Assembly (NCBI GenBank): GCA_035760685.1
Contig: DASTSM010000033.1
Location: forward strand, 1-7,787
DNA: 7,787 nt
Reading direction: 5' to 3'
Source of the DNA: ZC4RG20 sp035760685
GTDB taxonomy: Bacteria > Pseudomonadota > Gammaproteobacteria > Steroidobacterales > Rariloculaceae
Shown here: one piece after another, positions 1 to 4,834 of the stretch
How the letters are laid out: each line of letters opens with the position of its first letter
How positions within the stretch are numbered: the first letter of the stretch is position 1
Translations under genes and position numbers: made by a program
The notes under the pieces: model-generated
The model's input: the letters and a program-made list of their open reading frames with translations, nothing else
What the model was told of the DNA's origin: nothing
The model's database searches: none

Positions 1-27
1 GCTCGTATCGAAACCCGCCGCTGGCGC

Positions 28-1701
28 TCAGCCCGCGAGCCGCTTGTATCGAATCCGGTGCGGCTGGTCGGCGTCCTCGCCCTTGCGGCGCTTGAGGTCG
101 GCCGCGTAGTCCGCGTAGTTGCCCTCGAAGAACACGACCTCGCTGTCGCCCTCGAAGGCGAGGATGTGCGTCGCGACGCGATCGAGGAACCAGCGGTCGT
201 GCGAGATCACGACGGCGGACCCCGGGAAGCTCAGCAGCGCCTCCTCGAGCGCGCGCAGCGTCTCGACGTCGAGGTCGTTCGTCGGCTCGTCGAGCAGCAG
301 CACGTTGCCGCCGGCGCGCAGCACCTTCGCGAGGTGCACGCGGTTGCGCTCGCCCCCCGAGAGGAGGCCGACCTTCTTCTGCTGATCCGTGCCGCGGAAG
401 TTGAAACGGCCGACGTACGCGCGCGACGGCGTCTCGTAGGCGCCGACGCGCAGGATGTCCTGGCCGTCGCTGATCTCCTCCCAGACGGTCTTGTCGGAAT
501 CGAGCTTGTCGCGCGATTGGTCGACGTACGCGAGCTGGACGCTGTCGCCGACACGGATGTCGCCGCGGTCGGGCTTCTCGAGCCCGACGACCATCCGGAA
601 CAGCGTCGTCTTGCCGGCGCCGTTCGGGCCGATGATGCCCATGATGCCGCCGGGCGGGAGCGCGAAGGAGAGATCCTCGAAGAGCACGCGATCGCCGAAG
701 GATTTGCGCAGGCCCTTCGCCTCGATCACGAGGTTGCCGAGCCGCGGGCCCGGCGGGATGTAGATCTCGTTCGTCTCGTTGCGAGCCTGCACCTCCTTCG
801 ACGTGAGCTCCTCGAAGCGCGCGAGACGTGCCTTGGCCTTCGCTTGCCGCGCGCGCGGATTCGATCGGACCCACTCGAGCTCGGTCTTGATCGCGCGCTG
901 CCGCGCCGCCTCCTGCTTCTCCTCGATCGCGAGGCGCTGCTCCTTCTGCTCGAGCCAGGAGCTGTAATTGCCCTGCCAAGGAATGCCCTGGCCGCGGTCG
1001 AGCTCGAGGATCCAGCCCGCAACGTTGTCGAGGAAGTAGCGGTCGTGCGTGACGGCCATGACGGTGCCGGGGTACTCGCCGAGAAAGCGCTCGAGCCACG
1101 CGACGGATTCCGCGTCGAGATGGTTCGTCGGCTCGTCGAGCAGCAGCATGTCGGGCTTCGAGAGCAGCAGCCGGCAAAGCGCGACTCGCCTGCGCTCGCC
1201 GCCCGAGAGGTCGCGAACGCGCGCGTCCCACGGCGGCAGCCGCAGCGCGTCGGCCGCGATCTCGAGCTGGCGCTCGAGCTCCCAGCCGGCGACCGCGTCG
1301 ATCGCGTCCTGGAGCTTGCCCTGCTCCTCGAGCAGGCGCGTCATCTCGTCGTCCTCGAGCGGCTCGGCGAACTTGTCGCTGATCGCGTTGAAGCGCGTGA
1401 GCAGTCCGAGGACGTCGGCAACGCCTTCCTCGACGGTCTCGCGGACGGACTTGGCCGCATCGAGCTCGGGCTCCTGCGGCAGGAAGCCGATCTTGATGCC
1501 GGGCTGCGGACGCGCCTCGCCGTCGAAGTCCTTGTCGATGCCGGCCATGATGCGCAGCAGCGTGGACTTGCCCGCGCCGTTCAACCCGAGCACGCCGATC
1601 TTCGCGCCGGGATAAAAGCTCAGGCTGATGTCCCGCAGGATGTAACGCTTCGGCGGAACGACTTTCGCGAGACGGTTCGTGGTATAGATGTACTGTGCCA
1701 T
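28..1701 (-). CDS. ettA: Energy-dependent translational throttle protein EttA (ABC-F ATPase)
   Basis: This 557-residue protein is a soluble, cytoplasmic ABC-F protein with two ATPase domains and no membrane segment. In E. coli EttA (555 residues, nearly the same length) binds the ribosomal E site and, according to ATP/ADP level, controls formation of the first peptide bond. Domain 1 shows Walker A GLNGAGKST (39-47), signature LSGGE (165-169), Walker B LLLDEP (186-191, catalytic Glu190) and switch His219. A charged helical linker at about 240-325, containing RSNPRARQAKAKARL, corresponds to the P-site tRNA interaction motif. Domain 2 shows GPNGAGKTT (358-366), LSGGE (447-451), LLLDEP (468-473, Glu472) and His501. 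The N-terminus MAQYIYTTNRL and the tail ending RYKRLAG are typical of EttA rather than Uup or YheS. All catalytic residues are intact. The start is supported by AGGA four bases upstream. The gene is transcribed divergently from the deacetylase operon. Confidence 0.97.
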   Translation of the reverse strand: MAQYIYTTNRLAKVVPPKRYILRDISLSFYPGAKIGVLGLNGAGKSTLLRIMAGIDKDFDGEARPQPGIKIGFLPQEPELDAAKSVRETVEEGVADVLGLLTRFNAISDKFAEPLEDDEMTRLLEEQGKLQDAIDAVAGWELERQLEIAADALRLPPWDARVRDLSGGERRRVALCRLLLSKPDMLLLDEPTNHLDAESVAWLERFLGEYPGTVMAVTHDRYFLDNVAGWILELDRGQGIPWQGNYSSWLEQKEQRLAIEEKQEAARQRAIKTELEWVRSNPRARQAKAKARLARFEELTSKEVQARNETNEIYIPPGPRLGNLVIEAKGLRKSFGDRVLFEDLSFALPPGGIMGIIGPNGAGKTTLFRMVVGLEKPDRGDIRVGDSVQLAYVDQSRDKLDSDKTVWEEISDGQDILRVGAYETPSRAYVGRFNFRGTDQQKKVGLLSGGERNRVHLAKVLRAGGNVLLLDEPTNDLDVETLRALEEALLSFPGSAVVISHDRWFLDRVATHILAFEGDSEVVFFEGNYADYAADLKRRKGEDADQPHRIRYKRLAG

Positions 1702-1704
1702 GGA

Positions 1705-1708
1705 ATCC
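1705..1708 (-). promoter_or_regulatory. Ribosome binding site of ettA
   Basis: On the minus strand the sequence reads GATCAGGATTCCATG, giving an AGGA Shine-Dalgarno core four bases before the ettA ATG. It supports the chosen start, which also gives the canonical EttA N-terminus. Confidence 0.6.
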
Positions 1709-1742
1709 TGATCGTTGCCGGGCGTCCGCTGCGGGGCCAGCG

Positions 1743-1771
1743 ATTATCGACGAACGCACTGCGTCTGCAAA
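1743..1771 (-). promoter_or_regulatory. Probable sigma70-type promoter of ettA
   Basis: Reading the minus strand there is TTTGCA (1766-1771), a 17-base spacer and GATAAT (1743-1748). They match the sigma70 consensus at four of six and five of six positions with ideal spacing. Transcription would start near 1735, giving a leader of about 35 bases before the ettA ATG. The element stands out because the surrounding DNA is so GC-rich. No comparably good promoter was found on the plus strand of this divergent gap for the deacetylase gene. Confidence 0.5.
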
Positions 1772-1845
1772 CCGCTGGGGAGCTGCGGCGCTCGGCCGGC
1801 AAGGGCTCGCCCTGCGCTCGCGGCGCCGCGCCCGAGTTCGAGGTT

Positions 1846-1860
1846 TCGCCGCTGCGGCGA
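1846..1860. repeat. Short perfect palindrome in the divergent gap upstream of the deacetylase gene
   Basis: TCGCCGC and GCGGCGA form a perfect 7-base inverted repeat around one central T, 34 bases before the deacetylase GTG start. The position would suit an operator or a 5' leader hairpin. However, GC-rich DNA produces such short symmetric runs by chance, so function is unproven. Confidence 0.3.
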
Positions 1861-1884
1861 GCAGAGCGCCGCGGCGCGCGCGAC

Positions 1885-1888
1885 GGAG
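1885..1888 (+). promoter_or_regulatory. Ribosome binding site that favours the GTG start of the deacetylase
   Basis: GGAG lies six bases before the GTG at 1895. The reading frame stays open upstream to an ATG at 1715, but that 60-codon extension is low-complexity Arg/Ala-rich sequence with no family resemblance. The Shine-Dalgarno and the start of recognisable homology (AAYGFPGGHPFGPDR) both favour 1895. Confidence 0.5.
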
Positions 1889-1894
1889 CGAGCG

Positions 1895-2824
1895 GTGATT
1901 CTCGTCGCGGGCTCCGAGATCGCCGCCTACGGCTTTCCGGGCGGGCATCCGTTCGGGCCGGATCGTCACGCCGCGTTCATGGACGAGCTCGGCAAGTCCG
2001 CCTGCTTCGCGTCGCTCGATCGCCGCGCCGCGCCGCAGGCGAGCCGCGAGCAGCTCGAATACTTCCACACGCCTGAATACGTCGAGCGAGTGCGGCGCAT
2101 GTCGGAGCAGGGCTTCGGCCTCTTGGACCAAGCGGACACGCCCGCGTTCCCGGGCGTCTACGAGGCCGCGGCGCACGTCGTCGGCGGCACGCTCGCGGCG
2201 CTCGACGCGATCTTCGCGGGCCCCGATCGCCGCGCGTTCATTCCGATCGGCGGATTGCATCATGCGGCGCGCGACGGCGCCGCGGGCTTCTGCGTGTTCA
2301 ACGACTGCGCGATCGCGATCGAGGCGGCACGCCGCACGCACGGCGTGCGCCGAGTCGCGTACGTCGACATCGACGCGCACCACGGCGACGGCGTGTTCTA
2401 CGGGTTCGTCGACGACCCGGACGTGCTGTTCGCGGACCTGCACGAGGACGGCCGGTTCCTGTATCCCGGCACGGGCTCGCGCTCGGAGACGGGCGAAGGC
2501 ACGGCGGCCGGGACGAAGCTCAACGTTCCGATGCCGCCGGGTGCCGGCGACGAGCAGTTCTTCGCGGCGTGGGAGGAGGTCGAGCGCTATCTCGAGCGCG
2601 GCGAGCCGGAGCTCGTGCTGCTGCAATGCGGCGCGGACTCGGTCGCGGGCGATCCGCTCACGCATCTGGCGTACAGCGAGGAAGCGCACGCGCACGCGGC
2701 GGCGGCCGCGCGCCGCATCGCGGATCGTTTCGCAGAGGGGCGCCTGCTCGCGATGGGCGGCGGCGGGTACAACCGGCGCAATCTCGCGCGCGCGTGGACG
2801 CGCGTCGTCGAGGCCTTGGCGTGA
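1895..2824 (+). CDS. Histone deacetylase-family protein (class I / AcuC-like zinc amidohydrolase)
   Basis: The 309-residue product (from GTG) is a complete arginase-fold, zinc-dependent deacetylase domain, probably cytoplasmic, with no signal peptide. Visible signatures, with human HDAC8 equivalents from memory: HPFGPDR near the N-terminus; the catalytic His pair in GGLHH (122-123); GFCVFND (131-137); YVDIDAHHGDG, with zinc ligands Asp160 and His162; HEDGRFLYPGTG (183-194); QCGADSVAGDPL, with third zinc ligand Asp253; and GGGGYN, with transition-state Tyr292. All catalytic residues are present, so an active enzyme is expected. The substrate is unknown: bacterial relatives include AcuC, which deacetylates acetyl-CoA synthetase, and acetylpolyamine or other amide hydrolases. 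The class I-like GADSVAGDP motif fits AcuC-type proteins better than polyamine deacetylases. Its stop overlaps a candidate glyA GTG (GTGA), implying co-transcription and perhaps translational coupling with glyA. No acuA or acs gene is nearby. Confidence 0.9.
   Translation: MILVAGSEIAAYGFPGGHPFGPDRHAAFMDELGKSACFASLDRRAAPQASREQLEYFHTPEYVERVRRMSEQGFGLLDQADTPAFPGVYEAAAHVVGGTLAALDAIFAGPDRRAFIPIGGLHHAARDGAAGFCVFNDCAIAIEAARRTHGVRRVAYVDIDAHHGDGVFYGFVDDPDVLFADLHEDGRFLYPGTGSRSETGEGTAAGTKLNVPMPPGAGDEQFFAAWEEVERYLERGEPELVLLQCGADSVAGDPLTHLAYSEEAHAHAAAAARRIADRFAEGRLLAMGGGGYNRRNLARAWTRVVEALA
2810..2813 (+). promoter_or_regulatory. Candidate ribosome binding site of glyA
   Basis: GAGG inside the end of the deacetylase gene lies seven bases before GTG 2821. 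It is 13 bases before ATG 2827 and 28 bases before ATG 2842, and neither ATG has its own Shine-Dalgarno. This is the main reason for preferring GTG 2821 as the glyA start. Confidence 0.4.
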
Positions 2825-4092
2825 AAATGCGGTCGAGAAAAATGGGGTCTGACCCCATTTTCGACGCGGAGCTCGAGGCGGCGCTCGAAGGGGAGCGGCG
2901 TCGGCAAGAAGAGTACGTCGAGCTCATCGCATCGGAGAACTACGTGAGCCGGCGCGTGCTCGAGGCGCAGGGATCGGTGCTCACGAACAAGTATGCCGAC
3001 GGCCTGCCGGGGCGGCGCACCTACCGAGGCTGCGAGCACGTGGACGCAGTCGAGACGCTCGCGATCGAGCGCGCGAAGCGGCTGTTCGGCGCGGCCTATG
3101 CGAACGTGCAGCCGTACTCGGGCTCGCAAGCGAACGAGGCCGCGTACCTCGCCTTGCTCGAGCCCGGCGACGTCGTGCTCGGCATGGATCCCGCGCAAGG
3201 CGGGCACCGCACGCACGGGGACCGCAGCAATTTTTCCGGCAAGCTGTTCCGCGCCGTGCACTACGGCGTCGATCCCGTCACAGGGCTCATCGACTACGAA
3301 GGCGCGGCCGAGCTCGCGCTGCGCCGGCGCCCGAAGCTCGTCGTCGCGGGCTTCTCGGCTTACTCGCGGAGCGTCGATTGGCGGCGCTTCCGCACGATCG
3401 CGGACTCCGTGGGCGCGCGCCTCCTCGTCGACATGGCGCACGTCGCGGGCCTCGTCGCCGCCGGGCTCTGCCCGAATCCGGTCCCGATCGCGGACGTCAC
3501 GACGACGACGACGCACAAGACGCTCCGCGGCCCGCGCGGCGGCCTCATCCTCGCGGGCGAGGACGGCGATATCGCCCGGCGGCTCGACGCCGCGGTCTTT
3601 CCCGGCGTGCAGGGCGGGCCGCTCATGCACGTGATCGCGGGGAAAGCCGCCGCGTTCCTCGAGGCCTCGGCGCCCGAGTTCGTCGACTACCAGCGGCGGG
3701 TCGTCGCGAATGCGCGGCGCCTCGCCGCAGGACTCGAGGCGCGCGGGTACTCGATCGCCGCGGGGGGCACCGACAACCACATGCTGCTCGTCGCCCTTCC
3801 GGCCGGCGGGCTCGGGGCCGCCGAGGCCGAGATCGCGCTCGAGCGCGCGCACATCGCGGTCAACGGCGTCGCCATGCCGGGGTTGGGAGGCGCCGGCCGC
3901 GGCCTCCGGCTCGGCACGCCGGCCGTCACGACGCGCGGCTTCGGCCCCGACGAGATCGACGCCGTCGCGGCCGGCATCGCCGACGTGCTCGCGGCCCCCG
4001 ACTCGGACGCGGGCGTCGGCCGCGTGCGCGAGCGCATGCGGGCTCTCTGCGCGCGTTTCCCCGTTTACGTGCGCGACGACCGGAGCCGGTGA
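2821..4092 (+). CDS. glyA: Serine hydroxymethyltransferase (divergent folate pocket)
   Basis: This is a fold-type I PLP enzyme whose family converts serine and tetrahydrofolate to glycine and methylene-tetrahydrofolate in the cytoplasm. It aligns with E. coli GlyA (417 residues) from FDAELEAALEGERRRQ onward. Conserved motifs: VELIASENYVS (33-43), LTNKY, NVQPYSGSQAN (95-105), His129 stacking on PLP, DMAHVAG (204-210), TTTTTHKT with Schiff-base Lys233, GPRGG, and substrate-carboxylate Arg363 in GLRLGTPAVTTRG. The start is uncertain. GTG 2821 (423 residues) has GAGG seven bases upstream and overlaps the deacetylase stop; ATG 2827 (421) and ATG 2842 (416) are in frame. The first residues come from a palindromic repeat. 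Oddities: the catalytic Glu of KYAEG is Asp60, and RYY is RTY. LAHGGHLTHG is PAQGGHRTHG, and the folate loop before GLRLGTPA is short and glycine-rich. It sits in the usual housekeeping slot before nrdR. Family assignment is secure; canonical folate-dependent activity is less so. Confidence 0.93.
   Translation: MKMRSRKMGSDPIFDAELEAALEGERRRQEEYVELIASENYVSRRVLEAQGSVLTNKYADGLPGRRTYRGCEHVDAVETLAIERAKRLFGAAYANVQPYSGSQANEAAYLALLEPGDVVLGMDPAQGGHRTHGDRSNFSGKLFRAVHYGVDPVTGLIDYEGAAELALRRRPKLVVAGFSAYSRSVDWRRFRTIADSVGARLLVDMAHVAGLVAAGLCPNPVPIADVTTTTTHKTLRGPRGGLILAGEDGDIARRLDAAVFPGVQGGPLMHVIAGKAAAFLEASAPEFVDYQRRVVANARRLAAGLEARGYSIAAGGTDNHMLLVALPAGGLGAAEAEIALERAHIAVNGVAMPGLGGAGRGLRLGTPAVTTRGFGPDEIDAVAAGIADVLAAPDSDAGVGRVRERMRALCARFPVYVRDDRSR
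2839..2861. repeat. Perfect 23-base palindrome (GGGGTC/GACCCC type) embedded in the glyA 5' end
   Basis: AAAATGGGGTC (2839-2849) and GACCCCATTTT (2851-2861) are perfect inverted copies around a single T at 2850. GTCG (2832-2835) and CGAC (2862-2865) extend the symmetry with a three-base bulge. AAAATGGGGTCAGACCCC-like palindromes are, from memory, dispersed in many proteobacterial genomes and resemble REP-type repeats; this was not verified here. In frame it encodes the MGSDPIF stretch of GlyA, and ATG 2842 lies inside its left arm. In RNA it would form a hairpin about 20 bases after GTG 2821. The GC stem followed by TTTT could also act as a weak terminator or attenuator. Confidence 0.85.
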
Positions 4093-4109
4093 GCGCTTCC
4101 GGGACCGGG

Positions 4110-4115
4110 TAAGAT
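4110..4115 (+). promoter_or_regulatory. Possible -10 element before nrdR
   Basis: TAAGAT in the 47-base glyA-nrdR gap matches the sigma70 -10 consensus at four or five positions and is one of few AT-rich hexamers nearby. No convincing -35 is seen 16-18 bases upstream, where the glyA stop lies. An internal promoter for nrdR-rib is possible but weakly supported. Confidence 0.25.
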
Positions 4116-4126
4116 AGCGCCACATC

Positions 4127-4130
4127 GAGG
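4127..4130 (+). promoter_or_regulatory. Ribosome binding site of nrdR
   Basis: GAGG ends nine bases before the nrdR ATG at 4140. This is acceptable spacing and agrees with the conserved MHCPFC N-terminus. Confidence 0.5.
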
Positions 4131-4139
4131 CGCCCGCGC

Positions 4140-4667
4140 ATGCACTGTCCGTTCTGCAACTTCGAGGACACGAAGGTCATCGACTCACGGCTCGCCGGCG
4201 AGGGCAGGCAGGTGCGCCGCCGCAGACAGTGTCTCTCGTGCGAGGAGAGGTTCACGACGTTCGAATCGCCCGAGCTCGTGATGCCGCACGTCACGAAGCG
4301 CGACGATCGGCGCGAGCCCTTCGACGCGACGAAGCTGCGTCACAGCATCCTCATGGCGCTCCAGAAAAGGCCCGTCAAGAGCGAGGACATCGAGGCGTGC
4401 ATCGAGCGCGTCACGCATCGGCTTCAGACGATGGGCGAGCGCGAGATTCCGAGCCGGCTCATCGGCGACATGGTCATGGAGGAGCTGCGCCGGCTCGACG
4501 AGGTCGCTTACGTCCGGTTCGCGTCAGTGTATCGGAGCTTTCAGGACGTCACCGAGTTTCAGGACGAGATCCAGCGGCTCCAGGCCATGACGCGCCTCTC
4601 GAACCGAGAGCAGATGTCGCTGCTGCCGGACGAAGAGCAGAACGCGCGCGCGGACAAGCGCCGATGA
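4140..4667 (+). CDS. nrdR: Transcriptional repressor NrdR
   Basis: NrdR is a nucleotide-sensing repressor of ribonucleotide reductase operons. It uses a zinc ribbon to bind paired NrdR boxes and an ATP-cone to read ATP and dATP. The 175-residue product starts MHCPFC. Its zinc ribbon has Cys3, Cys6, Cys31 and Cys34, and the basic stretch RQVRRRRQ lies between the pairs. The ATP-cone spans about 49-139, with VTKRDDRREPFDATKL and VAYVRFASVYRSFQD. It is longer than the roughly 150-residue E. coli protein because of a polar C-terminal tail (about 151-175, ending ARADKRR) of unknown role. The start is unambiguous. It follows glyA by 47 bases, and its stop overlaps the small ORF start (ATGA). The target nrd genes are not in the window, and no NrdR box was recognised here. 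The position before ribD is conserved in many bacteria. Confidence 0.97.
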   Translation: MHCPFCNFEDTKVIDSRLAGEGRQVRRRRQCLSCEERFTTFESPELVMPHVTKRDDRREPFDATKLRHSILMALQKRPVKSEDIEACIERVTHRLQTMGEREIPSRLIGDMVMEELRRLDEVAYVRFASVYRSFQDVTEFQDEIQRLQAMTRLSNREQMSLLPDEEQNARADKRR

Positions 4668-4834
4668 GCTTCGCCGAACTGGCGGGGCCGGAGGCCCGGT
4701 CGGCGAAGCCGGAGGTCCGGTCGGCGAAGCCGGAGGCCCGGTCGGCGACGCTTCCGGCACGCGCGAGGAGAGCCGGCTCCCGCGCGCGCCGAGCAGCCTT
4801 CTCCTCGCGCTTCTCCCCGAGCGGCGATCGATGA
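4664..4834 (+). CDS. Possible 56-residue basic peptide between nrdR and ribD
   Basis: This open frame begins at an ATG overlapping the nrdR stop (ATGA) and ends at a TGA overlapping the ribD ATG (ATGA), so it exactly fills the spacer. The product starts MSFAELAG and has three near-identical heptads (PEARSAK, PEVRSAK, PEARSAT) encoded by 21-bp repeats. It ends in an Arg-rich stretch finishing FSPSGDR. It carries 13 Lys/Arg against five Asp/Glu, with no membrane segment or known domain. There is no Shine-Dalgarno, so translation would depend on re-initiation after nrdR. It may be real, or it may be a by-product of a repeat-bearing spacer in stop-poor GC-rich DNA. Even untranslated as a functional peptide, ribosome passage could couple ribD to nrdR. 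No function can be assigned. Confidence 0.35.
   Translation: MSFAELAGPEARSAKPEVRSAKPEARSATLPARARRAGSRARRAAFSSRFSPSGDR
4668..4709 (+). repeat. Nested inverted repeat at the nrdR 3' end
   Basis: GCTTCGCCGA (4668-4677) is the exact complement of TCGGCGAAGC (4700-4709), a 10-base stem. Within its loop GGGCC (4685-4689) pairs with GGCCC (4693-4697) across GGA. The left arm can also pair with an identical TCGGCGAAGC at 4721-4730 in the next tandem copy, so two mutually exclusive folds exist. There is no T-run, so it is not a standard intrinsic terminator. Confidence 0.55.
4690..4752 (+). repeat. 21-bp tandem repeat, three copies
   Basis: Units starting GGAGG and ending near GGCGAAGCC occupy 4690-4710, 4711-4731 and 4732-4752. 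Copy 2 differs from copy 1 by one base (GGAGGTCC), and copy 3 diverges in its last bases (GGCGACGCT). The period is a multiple of three, so any reading frame across it is preserved. The array lies entirely in the spacer between nrdR and ribD and is a likely site of copy-number change. Confidence 0.85.

Noticed and set aside
277..1148. A 26-base exact direct repeat (277-302 and 1123-1148) within ettA
   Set aside because: Both copies encode the Walker B stretch LLLDEPTN of the two ABC domains with the same codon choice. This is expected from domain duplication and biased codon use rather than a mobile repeat.
1715..1894. N-terminal extension of the deacetylase from ATG 1715
   Set aside because: The extra 60 codons are Arg/Ala-rich with no family similarity and no Shine-Dalgarno, and they overlap the putative ettA promoter. 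GTG 1895 with GGAG upstream is better.
58..2076. A 672-codon plus-strand open frame opposite ettA
   Set aside because: It is the antisense shadow of ettA in stop-poor GC-rich DNA. Its product is low-complexity Arg/Leu/Glu/Ala-rich with no domain, while the minus strand encodes a full EttA.
2569..2820. Extension of the glyA frame upstream into the deacetylase gene
   Set aside because: That part of the frame is a shadow of conserved deacetylase sequence. SHMT similarity begins only near 2863.
2587..4125. A 512-codon minus-strand open frame opposite glyA
   Set aside because: It is antisense to well-conserved SHMT and deacetylase coding sequence and its product has no recognisable motif.
4690..4752. 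CRISPR-like array
   Set aside because: The 21-bp units are directly adjacent with no spacers, so this is a simple tandem repeat.
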